From the NCBI GenBank assembly GCA_947174235.1, contig CAMWID010000007.1, positions 1 through 64,000 on the forward strand: a stretch of 64,000 nucleotides of DNA, written 5' to 3'. The stretch's first letter is position 1. The number at the start of each line of letters is the position of its first letter. This stretch comes from an uncultured Porphyromonadaceae bacterium (GTDB lineage: Bacteria; Bacteroidota; Bacteroidia; Bacteroidales; Muribaculaceae). Of the stretch, positions 17,199 to 24,962 are shown piece by piece. Below the pieces are notes generated by a model. That model saw only the letters and a program-made list of their open reading frames with translations. It ran no database searches and was not told where the DNA came from. The translations under genes and the position numbers were made by a program.

Positions 17199-17915
17199 TT
17201 TCAAAACCGTCTCAACTATGGAAAAAGTGATTTGGTCATGCAGTGACTATTCTATCTTCAGAGTCGGTACTGACCGACTTCATGACGTCGCCCGATTCGT
17301 GGTGACACAGAACTATAACCATCATTCATCAGAACCGATCCCAGACACGGTACGGCAGGAGATTGAGGACATCTACCGGGAGGAGCTTTCCTACTCCGGA
17401 GACTCGGCTTGTTTCATCGTCCGGGATAAGGGAGGCAGAATGGTAGGCAGCATAAGAGTGTTCAGATGGGACAAACGGACACCCACACCTATGCATAAGA
17501 TTTTTCACATATCCCCATTGGATATGGTTAGGGACACCCCGGCAACCTCCTTCTGGCACATAGGACGATTTGCCATTGATTCCACCTCAGGCTTTTCCAC
17601 CGTCACAATGTTCAAGCAGCTCATGACTCTCGCCGTGGCTCCAATACTACGTGATGACGACAGCTATATGATAGCGGAGACCGACAGCCATCTTCTCAGG
17701 GTCATGAACGCCCTCGGCATCGAGACCCGGCAGATAGGGAATCCGCTCATCTACCTTGCATCCGAGACAATTCCGGTGTGTTCAAGTAAAAAAGGGCTAA
17801 CCAAGTTCTACCAAAGGTATTATCCCCTTCTTACAGCATCATAGCCCATATCGGACATACTACACAAAAGTGTATAAATATCCTTGAAATCAGAGAAATA
17901 CCCTTTTGTGTAATT
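17199..17915 (+). repeat. 717-bp direct repeat, left copy
   Basis: From TTTCAAAACC to ...GTGTAATT this segment recurs at 20540-21256 (offset 3341 bp). Reading both copies line by line I find one difference, G at 17895 against T at 21236. It holds the whole GNAT gene plus the boxes after it. Near-identity means a recent duplication or ongoing gene conversion. Confidence 0.95.
17218..17844 (+). CDS. LuxI-like GNAT acyltransferase, copy 1
   Basis: A 208-residue acyltransferase of the GNAT superfamily whose layout recalls acyl-homoserine-lactone synthases. It has a variable N-terminus, CFIVRDKGGRMVGSIRVFRW (65-84) as the central strands, WHIGRFAID (113-121), which corresponds to the LuxI-type W-E-x-S-R-F-A-V motif, and a C-terminal half with FKQLMTLAVAPILRDDD and MNALGIETRQIG. 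GNAT enzymes of this shape move an acyl group from acyl-CoA or acyl-ACP to an amine. In this locus the amine could be a small autoinducer or a residue of the GG-leader peptide; some known RiPPs are fatty-acylated by GNAT enzymes. The protein is identical to that encoded at 20559. Confidence 0.8.
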   Translation: MEKVIWSCSDYSIFRVGTDRLHDVARFVVTQNYNHHSSEPIPDTVRQEIEDIYREELSYSGDSACFIVRDKGGRMVGSIRVFRWDKRTPTPMHKIFHISPLDMVRDTPATSFWHIGRFAIDSTSGFSTVTMFKQLMTLAVAPILRDDDSYMIAETDSHLLRVMNALGIETRQIGNPLIYLASETIPVCSSKKGLTKFYQRYYPLLTAS

Positions 17916-17943
17916 GACAAAATCCAGCGTCATACTAATTTTG
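17862..17943 (+). promoter_or_regulatory. Paired boxes plus promoter of the precursor-peptide unit
   Basis: An inverted, weaker box lies at 17862-17874 (ACACAAAAGTGTA) and a full box GAAATACCCTTTTGTGT at 17895-17911. After 24 nt comes TAATTTTG at 17936-17943. Transcription should start near 17950, about 90 nt before the peptide ATG. Confidence 0.8.
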
Positions 17944-18040
17944 CATTGTCAATCAAAAGTATTGATAATAGTCGACTATCGCCATACAGCGTGCACGCTG
18001 TATGAAGTAACAAGAATCATTAACCAACAAAGAAAATGCA

Positions 18041-18187
18041 ATGAATGCAAACAACGAAATGGAGATAATGAGAATGGGTCACAATAGAGACCTCGACATT
18101 CTCAATCCCGCCGAGCAGGACGAAATACTCGGAGGAAAAACCGAAACACGCTGTCAAAAGGGTTACAGCAAATTCTGGGGATCATAA
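18041..18187 (+). CDS. Double-glycine-leader precursor peptide (putative RiPP)
   Basis: A 48-codon gene not long enough for usual ORF cut-offs. The leader ends in LNPAEQDEILGG (residues 21-32), which fits the classic GG-leader pattern with hydrophobic Leu at -12, Glu at -8, Ile at -4 and Gly-Gly at -2/-1. The predicted core is KTETRCQKGYSKFWGS (33-48): 16 residues with one Cys, three Lys, Tyr, Phe and Trp. A regulon box and -7 element lie upstream and an outer-membrane barrel gene follows by 60 bp. GG leaders are normally cut by C39-peptidase ABC exporters; none is in the window. The co-regulated ThiF and GNAT enzymes are candidates to modify the core. The product may be a bacteriocin, signal or metallophore; the sequence does not decide. 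Confidence 0.75.
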   Translation: MNANNEMEIMRMGHNRDLDILNPAEQDEILGGKTETRCQKGYSKFWGS

Positions 18188-18247
18188 TTCATAAAGACAC
18201 ATTAGTAGCCCTATTACCCCATCTCTATGAAGTAAACTACAAAAGAC

Positions 18248-20365
18248 ATGAACATGAAACAGCTTAAGTTTTTTTTATACGTTCTGACCCTTATCCATAC
18301 CTCGCATATGATGGGGCAACAGACTGTGGACACTGACAGCACCCACATCTTAAATGAAGTGGTTGTCAAGGGATATATACCTCAAGTAAAAACTAAAGGA
18401 ACTGTCACCACAGTGAAAATAAAAGGGACTGTCCTCTCTCAAATGGGAAATGCATCGACAATGCTCGAAAACACTCCGGGGCTTCACAGAGGGGCTTCAG
18501 GCATTGAAGTGAACGGTCTTGGCAAACCTATATTCATTCTTAATGACAGGGAAATTGACCCCAATAAGGTACTTGATCTCTTGCAGGCCAATACTATAAA
18601 AGAAATAAAGATCAACAAGGCACCTGATCTCTCCTATTCCACTGACGGCAGACCCATAGTCGAAATCATTCTTAACAGACCTGTGGATGATTTTATCCTA
18701 TTGTCGGTAGGAAATGACATGGCGGTAAAAAGAAAATTATCGGATGCCGGGACAGCAAATTTTGGCATCAATGTCAAAAAAATATCGACTACCATTGATT
18801 ATTTAGGGGGAATTTCACAGTTTCTAAATAAGGAAACATACTTTAGAAATGTATTCCATCCCCTCTATGTGTCCTCATTCGACCAGAAAAGAGAAGACGG
18901 GCATAAAGACCTGCTTCAGAAGGTACGATGGTCGCTTGACTACAATATTGACAAAAACCATAGACTTGGCTTAGAATATTACTACACGTTCAACAAAAAG
19001 TCCGCCCACGAGACTGGCTCAGATTTCTATGATTCAAATGAAAAAAGTGAGGAGTCCCTCTTCAATCGTCAGAAAGAGGGGATAGCCAATCTTCACAACA
19101 TCTCCCTGCAATACTACTATAAAAAAGAGAAGAGGACATTCCAGATTGTTCAGGATTTCGGCGCATCATCCTCCCGGAATAATGTCGAGACGGCAGACGG
19201 CACAGTCTCCACAGATAAGTACAGCCTTGCCCAAAATAAATATGACATATCAACAACCAACATTAAATTCGGCACGAGATTCCCTTATGATATTAATTTT
19301 ATGGCAGGCGTGAAGAACACTTTTATAAGCAATAGCAGTTCATCTTCGCTTAAATATTCCGGACACGACAGAAACGGCTACCGGCTTTCGACCAATATTA
19401 AGGAATACGAACCACAAGCTTTCCTGTCGTTATCCAGAAAGATAGGGAATGTCACTGTTAATGTAGGTGGAAGATACAGATACATGCGCCGCAAAGTGAG
19501 AAATGAAGAAGACAATATGTCGATGACGACAAAGACATATGACGTATCCTCTTTCTCTCCTCTTGTTTCTTTAACATACAGAAATTCGGCAGGTACATCC
19601 TTCTATCTCAGATATAACCGGACTATTGGTCATCCCAACTTCGGTTCTCTCAATTCAGGATACTCATACATGGATTCCCTGACTTACACGACCGGGAATC
19701 CGGACCTTAAGACATCCTTTTCCAATATAATATCGGCAGGCGTAAATTGGAGGGATTTCACCTTCTCGGCAAGATACTCCAATGTGTCAAATCCGATAGT
19801 CCGGGTTTCCGAACTTATGGAAGAAGGAAGCGACATAATCGTGGAAAGGGACATAAACCTGAGATATGACAACCAGCTGAGACTTGGATTGGAATATTCC
19901 AAAACCATATCCGAATTGAATATGTATGCGGAGGTGTCCGTGGTGTTTCCCCATGGGAAATATCTCTTCGCAGGAAAGGAATATACTGCTGACAGGATAT
20001 CAGTCAATGGAAATCTAAACATTAATTACCGTATTAATTCATTCCTTGGAGCTTATATTTCTTTCAATTATCAGGGATACAATCAAGACCTCACATTGAC
20101 ACAGAAAGCTGCCAACGACCTGTCGGCAGGAATCGTGGCAACTCTCCTGAGAAACCGACTGACCTTGAATCTGGCATTCACCGATATTTTGAACGGCACC
20201 CATTACAACAACATCACATATCGATACGGAAACGTGGCTAATGGGACTTACGGCACCAACGATGAACGTGGTGTCATGTTTAGATTAAACTACTCAATTT
20301 TCACCAAGAAAATAAGAACCCATACAAACAGAAACAATAACGAGGAGATACAGCGTCTCTATTGA
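18248..20365 (+). CDS. Outer-membrane beta-barrel receptor of the peptide locus
   Basis: A 705-residue outer-membrane protein: signal peptide (to about MMGQQ, residue 25), TonB-box-like ILNEVVVKGYIP (34-45), short plug-like domain (about 50-150), and a long beta-barrel of the outer membrane beta-barrel family 3 type. The C-terminus is not the usual aromatic residue before the stop; it ends in QRLY after a Lys/Asn-rich tail. It lacks the carboxypeptidase-regulatory domain of SusC proteins. It follows the precursor peptide by 60 bp and has no box of its own, so it is probably co-transcribed. Likely tasks are export to the medium, re-uptake, or sensing of the mature peptide. Such barrels accompany several Bacteroidetes peptide loci. 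Confidence 0.85.
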   Translation: MNMKQLKFFLYVLTLIHTSHMMGQQTVDTDSTHILNEVVVKGYIPQVKTKGTVTTVKIKGTVLSQMGNASTMLENTPGLHRGASGIEVNGLGKPIFILNDREIDPNKVLDLLQANTIKEIKINKAPDLSYSTDGRPIVEIILNRPVDDFILLSVGNDMAVKRKLSDAGTANFGINVKKISTTIDYLGGISQFLNKETYFRNVFHPLYVSSFDQKREDGHKDLLQKVRWSLDYNIDKNHRLGLEYYYTFNKKSAHETGSDFYDSNEKSEESLFNRQKEGIANLHNISLQYYYKKEKRTFQIVQDFGASSSRNNVETADGTVSTDKYSLAQNKYDISTTNIKFGTRFPYDINFMAGVKNTFISNSSSSSLKYSGHDRNGYRLSTNIKEYEPQAFLSLSRKIGNVTVNVGGRYRYMRRKVRNEEDNMSMTTKTYDVSSFSPLVSLTYRNSAGTSFYLRYNRTIGHPNFGSLNSGYSYMDSLTYTTGNPDLKTSFSNIISAGVNWRDFTFSARYSNVSNPIVRVSELMEEGSDIIVERDINLRYDNQLRLGLEYSKTISELNMYAEVSVVFPHGKYLFAGKEYTADRISVNGNLNINYRINSFLGAYISFNYQGYNQDLTLTQKAANDLSAGIVATLLRNRLTLNLAFTDILNGTHYNNITYRYGNVANGTYGTNDERGVMFRLNYSIFTKKIRTHTNRNNNEEIQRLY

Positions 20366-20440
20366 TCATAATCTATTATGCATGCATTCAGATTCTATCA
20401 TCAACACGATGCCATGCAATGTGGAGCTTAATGTCTATGC

Positions 20441-20518
20441 ATGGTAGGAAGCTACTTTGGCAAAAATTATTCCCTGGACATGGTATCTGACAGCGCATAT
20501 CCTGACCGGAGTTCATGA
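20441..20518 (+). CDS. Possible 25-residue peptide ORF
   Basis: Between the barrel gene and the second GNAT copy lies a short frame starting MVGSYFGKNYSL and ending DRSS. It has no clear promoter or leader. It may be a remnant of sequence disrupted by the duplication, or a second small peptide. Nothing else in the 20366-20539 gap is convincing. Confidence 0.2.
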   Translation: MVGSYFGKNYSLDMVSDSAYPDRSS

Positions 20519-20539
20519 CGAACTTTTTGCCACGCTTGT

Positions 20540-21256
20540 TTTCAAAACCGTCTCAACTATGGAAAAAGTGATTTGGTCATGCAGTGACTATTCTATCTTC
20601 AGAGTCGGTACTGACCGACTTCATGACGTCGCCCGATTCGTGGTGACACAGAACTATAACCATCATTCATCAGAACCGATCCCAGACACGGTACGGCAGG
20701 AGATTGAGGACATCTACCGGGAGGAGCTTTCCTACTCCGGAGACTCGGCTTGTTTCATCGTCCGGGATAAGGGAGGCAGAATGGTAGGCAGCATAAGAGT
20801 GTTCAGATGGGACAAACGGACACCCACACCTATGCATAAGATTTTTCACATATCCCCATTGGATATGGTTAGGGACACCCCGGCAACCTCCTTCTGGCAC
20901 ATAGGACGATTTGCCATTGATTCCACCTCAGGCTTTTCCACCGTCACAATGTTCAAGCAGCTCATGACTCTCGCCGTGGCTCCAATACTACGTGATGACG
21001 ACAGCTATATGATAGCGGAGACCGACAGCCATCTTCTCAGGGTCATGAACGCCCTCGGCATCGAGACCCGGCAGATAGGGAATCCGCTCATCTACCTTGC
21101 ATCCGAGACAATTCCGGTGTGTTCAAGTAAAAAAGGGCTAACCAAGTTCTACCAAAGGTATTATCCCCTTCTTACAGCATCATAGCCCATATCGGACATA
21201 CTACACAAAAGTGTATAAATATCCTTGAAATCAGATAAATACCCTTTTGTGTAATT
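20540..21256 (+). repeat. 717-bp direct repeat, right copy
   Basis: Second copy of 17199-17915 with one base changed (T at 21236). The left breakpoint lies 19 bp before the GNAT start codon, so the GNAT gene was copied without its own promoter but with the promoter boxes downstream of it. Confidence 0.95.
20559..21185 (+). CDS. LuxI-like GNAT acyltransferase, copy 2
   Basis: Encodes the same 208 residues as the gene at 17218. An upstream in-frame TTG at 20457 would add 34 unrelated residues, but the duplicated sequence begins at 20540, so the ATG at 20559 is the natural start. It lacks the box promoter that drives copy 1 and is probably transcribed from the peptide promoter through the barrel gene. 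The benefit may be dosage, or it may be a by-product of duplicating the promoter that now drives the lipoprotein/TonB operon. Confidence 0.8.
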   Translation: MEKVIWSCSDYSIFRVGTDRLHDVARFVVTQNYNHHSSEPIPDTVRQEIEDIYREELSYSGDSACFIVRDKGGRMVGSIRVFRWDKRTPTPMHKIFHISPLDMVRDTPATSFWHIGRFAIDSTSGFSTVTMFKQLMTLAVAPILRDDDSYMIAETDSHLLRVMNALGIETRQIGNPLIYLASETIPVCSSKKGLTKFYQRYYPLLTAS

Positions 21257-21284
21257 AATAACTTAAAGCACAACATTAACTTTG
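21203..21284 (+). promoter_or_regulatory. Paired boxes plus promoter of the lipoprotein/TonB operon
   Basis: Inverted box at 21203-21215 and main box TAAATACCCTTTTGTGT at 21236-21252 were delivered by the duplication. The -7 element TAACTTTG at 21277-21284 lies in unique DNA yet is again exactly 24 nt from the box. Confidence 0.8.
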
Positions 21285-21340
21285 CATCATCAATAACAAA
21301 AAACAGATGAAGTCGACAACATCAAAAAAACAACAAAGAA

Positions 21341-22129
21341 ATGAACAAAACGATAAAAAATTTAGCACTACTATGTGCTGTCCTAGGGCTTGCGTCCTGT
21401 AATAATGAGGACACTCCCGTTACACAACCAAATGCTAACCTCAATCCTCAGGAATTCCTAAACATCTCATATAATGGAAAGGAGTATTCGAATATTCCTA
21501 CAACTTATGATGAAAATGGTGAGTTCATTTTCCTTGATAAGGATTTTTCAAAAATCTATGAAGGGGAATTAAAGGATTTGAGCACACTCTCTATTCACCT
21601 AAATGATGAATCCTCAATCGAAATGTTTAAGACTCTTGATGACAATCTTGAAAAACACGGGGTTGAAATCTCTTCAGTTCCAATGGGGAATGATGTTCTT
21701 ACACGAACAGGAGTATCGTCTGAGGAAAACTTTCTTGGCACGGTTGATTTATGGGATGACAAGAAATTTAAGGATACTCATTGGCAATTTGGCATCATGA
21801 CTGCCACAAATCCTAAGTGGGTTGAAAATCTTGGGTCTCCCTATAAATTTAACGACAAATGTTCGTCATTAATTCTCACCAACAATCTTCCTAACGATTC
21901 TTCAAAAGAACTCAACATGGGTTCATACACACTTAAATATTCAGAAGCGACTCTTGTTTTCATAGGTTATGATGATAGAGGCTATTCTGATCGCACATTT
22001 ACTGCTTTGGCAAAACCAACGGAAAAAAAGGAATTTCGCGAACTCAAAAACTTTAATGATAAAATGAGTTCATTAAAACTCTTCTTCGCAAGAACTGGAG
22101 TATACACCACAGAAGGTGCATCCAAATAA
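21341..22129 (+). CDS. Putative lipoprotein, unknown function
   Basis: A 262-residue protein with a lipoprotein signal (GLASC, Cys 20) and no family I recognise. The mature part is acidic and mixed alpha/beta. A Trp-containing segment near 130-155 (VDLWDDKKFKDTHWQFGIMT) is its most distinctive stretch. It is the first gene after a regulon box and begins a run of two lipoproteins, a TonB receptor and a DUF4249 protein. A surface partner of the receptor, or an immunity lipoprotein for the locus peptide, would both fit. Confidence 0.7.
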   Translation: MNKTIKNLALLCAVLGLASCNNEDTPVTQPNANLNPQEFLNISYNGKEYSNIPTTYDENGEFIFLDKDFSKIYEGELKDLSTLSIHLNDESSIEMFKTLDDNLEKHGVEISSVPMGNDVLTRTGVSSEENFLGTVDLWDDKKFKDTHWQFGIMTATNPKWVENLGSPYKFNDKCSSLILTNNLPNDSSKELNMGSYTLKYSEATLVFIGYDDRGYSDRTFTALAKPTEKKEFRELKNFNDKMSSLKLFFARTGVYTTEGASK

Positions 22130-22263
22130 TCAATTACAGAGTAAGAATATTGCTAAACATATGTCTTGATAAATCACATTATACTTTTATCCACAAACAA
22201 TCACTGTATTTTTGAAAAAACAAGATATATGTGATTCAACAATATTCTTACTCTACAAACACT

Positions 22264-22698
22264 ATGCGTATGAAATATCTATTCTATTTTTTATTCGTTT
22301 CAATCTTAATATCGCTATCTTCATGTAACAAAGAAGATGAACCTTCTCCTGACAATGAGGGTAGCCCACGTGACTGGACTTATCTCAATGATCAAATAAA
22401 GTTCTATATTGATAATGTGGAACAAGTTTCTATTTCCGAGATTACAGTTAGATCCTTACAACTTAAAGCATCCAATGACGACTTCTCGTTTCCATGGTAT
22501 TCCACTACACTTAAAGTTAAAGGGCTTCTCCCAAAAGACAAAATTTTAGAAATAGAGGTTCTTGCTGATGTTGAAAGATTTGAAGGAACAACATCTATTA
22601 ACGGTATAGACTATGATGTTACAGGCGAATATACGGGGAGTCCGTTTGAACATTATAAAGATATGGGCATAATTGTCAATCTAAATAAAAAACTGTAA
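22264..22698 (+). CDS. Putative small lipoprotein, unknown function
   Basis: A protein of about 144 residues. The start is taken at 22264 (or 22270) rather than the upstream ATG at 22231, because the lipoprotein signal MRMKYLFYFLFVSILISLSS followed by Cys then stands at the N-terminus. The mature domain is short and probably all-beta. No family recognised. It abuts the TonB receptor gene, whose ATG follows the stop after one base, so the two are translationally close. Confidence 0.65.
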   Translation: MRMKYLFYFLFVSILISLSSCNKEDEPSPDNEGSPRDWTYLNDQIKFYIDNVEQVSISEITVRSLQLKASNDDFSFPWYSTTLKVKGLLPKDKILEIEVLADVERFEGTTSINGIDYDVTGEYTGSPFEHYKDMGIIVNLNKKL

Positions 22699-22699
22699 A

Positions 22700-24958
22700 A
22701 TGATACGTTGTTTTGCAACCTGTGTCTCAGCCATGACAATTTCTTGTGTTTTCGCACAGGCACCTTCTGATACTTTACCGAATCAGACTCTTGATGAAGT
22801 GATAGTGTCTGCCACAGGAGCAAACCGTAATCTGAAGGCAGCCGAAATGGGCAGACACATATTAGGAAAAGAAGCCATTTTGAGACTTCCTGTCCTTTTC
22901 GGCGAACCGGATGTGATAAAAACACTTCAGACACTTCCAGGAGTCTCACAAGGAGTTGAGGGCTTTACCGGACTATATGTACATGGGGGAGACAATGACC
23001 AAAACCTTTTCCTCTATAACGGATTACCACTCTATCATGTCAGTCACCTTGGAGGGATATTCTCTTCATTCAATGTCTCGACAATTCGCAATGTGGATTT
23101 TTTCAAATCTTCATTTCCGGCAAGATTTGGAGGTCGCATCTCCAGTATTACTAATATAAATATGACAGCTCCTGCTTTTGAAAGATACACTGGAAAATTC
23201 ACAATAGGTCTTCTTGCTGCCAACGGTTATATTTCAGGTCCTATAATAAGAGACAGACTGGCGTTTAGTGCAGCTATCAGACGTTCATGGATTGATATAG
23301 TCGGACGTCCGGCTCTGGCTGTTGTCAATGCAATACAGAAGAAAAACGGGAAAAAGACGATAGCAAACTACAATTTTACCGACTTCAACGCAAGAATTGA
23401 TTGGAAACTCGGTTCCGGCAAGATTTATGCCATAGGCTATTACGGACATGATTATCTGAAGATCGGAGACAGGAATTTCGAATCGACCAACGAAATTATT
23501 AAAGTGAATCCCGGCGGCTCCATATCTTCCGGCTCAGATGGAAACCAGACTTGCTTTTTCGATGAAAATACCAACCGGCTCTCATGGGGCAACTGGGGAA
23601 TATCGCTTAATGCCGATTACAGAGTTGGACAGGGTTATCTGAATACGGTAGCTTATTATTCAAGTTATTCCTCTCATTACCGTCAGATGAATGAACATCA
23701 GTCAGACCTTGACGATGACTCAACATACGGATATACGCTCAACAGTACAAAAAATGCCATTGCTGATATAGGCATAAATACTCAGTATATGCAGCAGTTC
23801 GGTGAAACATACCTCTTGAAGGCTGGAATAGGTTATGTTAGCCATGATTATCATCCGGAAGGATTGGTCAATGAATATGCAGATGCTTCAGAAAAATGGA
23901 GTGACAATAACGATAATCCATCGGTAAAATCAAATGAGATATTCGCATATCTCGATAATCTTTTCAATTTCGGAGAGGTTGCCTCTCTTGATGTAGGATT
24001 GAGATTTGTCGACCATTTTATTCAAGGCAAATCATTTCCGCGGCTTGAGCCGAGAGTCTCATTCAGAATAAATCTTACGCGTGATTATAGCTTAAAGGCA
24101 TCATACGCCCGTATCAACCAGTTTGTGCAGCAGGTGTCGAGCAACTATATCAACCTTCCCACCGACCTGTGGCAACCTGTCGGCAAGGGCGACAAGCCGC
24201 TGGGAAGCGATCAATTCTCGCTGGGCCTTTACGGTAACCTTCCAATAGATATGTATTTCTCTGTGGAGGGATGGTACAAAGGTATGCGTAATCTTGTGGA
24301 ATACCGGGAAGGAATATCATCACTAAATCCCGGTCTTGAATGGGATGAAAAAACTACAACAGGCAAGGGGTGGGCTTACGGCGTCGATCTCAGTGTCAGC
24401 AAGGAAATCGGAAGAGTGACCGGCTCTGTGAGCTATGGGCTCATGTGGAACTGGCGAAAATTTCCCGAACTTAATAACGGAGGAAAATTCCCTGCCAAGT
24501 TTGACAACCGCAATAAAATCAACATCAATGCCACATACAGGCTCAACGACCACATCGAGTTCAACGCCGGCTGGACTTATATGACAGGGAACCGTCTCAC
24601 ACTTTCTCTATATAATTATGATGAGCCGGGCAATAATTTTCCGGATGCCCCCTCTACCGGTATCGCAAATTCCGGATTCGACTGGGAACAGGCCTCAGGT
24701 CTTGACTACTACCACAGCCGCAACAATGTCCGACTTCCCGCATATCATCGTCTTGACATCGGCATGAGCATTTTCAAAAAACTGAAAAATGGAGCAAGAA
24801 CAATCTGGAACTTCAGTATATACAACGCCTATTGCCGCATGAATACCATGACCATAAAGAAGGATAATTTTGTTGGTGGCGGCGACCTTAACCGTTCGTT
24901 CCAGAAGTTCAGCCTCATTCCTGTCGTACCATCAGTTTCATGGACTTATGAATTTTAA
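22700..24958 (+). CDS. TonB-dependent receptor paired with DUF4249
   Basis: A 752-residue outer-membrane receptor: signal peptide (to about VFAQA), TonB-box-like QTLDEVIVSATG (29-40), plug domain (GEPDVIKTLQTLPGVSQGVE, VHGGDNDQNLFLYNGLPLYH) and a barrel ending WTYEF. This branch, lacking the N-terminal carboxypeptidase-like domain, is typically paired with a DUF4249 lipoprotein, as here (24963). It is part of the operon begun at 21341 under the regulon box, so the ligand may be the locus peptide or a related compound. Codon use is closer to the glycan genes than to the AT-rich lipoproteins before it. Confidence 0.88.
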   Translation: MIRCFATCVSAMTISCVFAQAPSDTLPNQTLDEVIVSATGANRNLKAAEMGRHILGKEAILRLPVLFGEPDVIKTLQTLPGVSQGVEGFTGLYVHGGDNDQNLFLYNGLPLYHVSHLGGIFSSFNVSTIRNVDFFKSSFPARFGGRISSITNINMTAPAFERYTGKFTIGLLAANGYISGPIIRDRLAFSAAIRRSWIDIVGRPALAVVNAIQKKNGKKTIANYNFTDFNARIDWKLGSGKIYAIGYYGHDYLKIGDRNFESTNEIIKVNPGGSISSGSDGNQTCFFDENTNRLSWGNWGISLNADYRVGQGYLNTVAYYSSYSSHYRQMNEHQSDLDDDSTYGYTLNSTKNAIADIGINTQYMQQFGETYLLKAGIGYVSHDYHPEGLVNEYADASEKWSDNNDNPSVKSNEIFAYLDNLFNFGEVASLDVGLRFVDHFIQGKSFPRLEPRVSFRINLTRDYSLKASYARINQFVQQVSSNYINLPTDLWQPVGKGDKPLGSDQFSLGLYGNLPIDMYFSVEGWYKGMRNLVEYREGISSLNPGLEWDEKTTTGKGWAYGVDLSVSKEIGRVTGSVSYGLMWNWRKFPELNNGGKFPAKFDNRNKININATYRLNDHIEFNAGWTYMTGNRLTLSLYNYDEPGNNFPDAPSTGIANSGFDWEQASGLDYYHSRNNVRLPAYHRLDIGMSIFKKLKNGARTIWNFSIYNAYCRMNTMTIKKDNFVGGGDLNRSFQKFSLIPVVPSVSWTYEF

Positions 24959-24962
24959 TGAT

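Noticed and set aside
20457-20558. TTG start giving GNAT copy 2 an extra 34 residues
   Set aside because: The extension lies outside the duplicated segment and is absent from the identical copy 1.
21307-21402. Short frame MKSTTSKKQQRN... before the lipoprotein at 21341
   Set aside because: It overlaps the lipoprotein start in another frame and has no leader or conserved motif; most likely chance.
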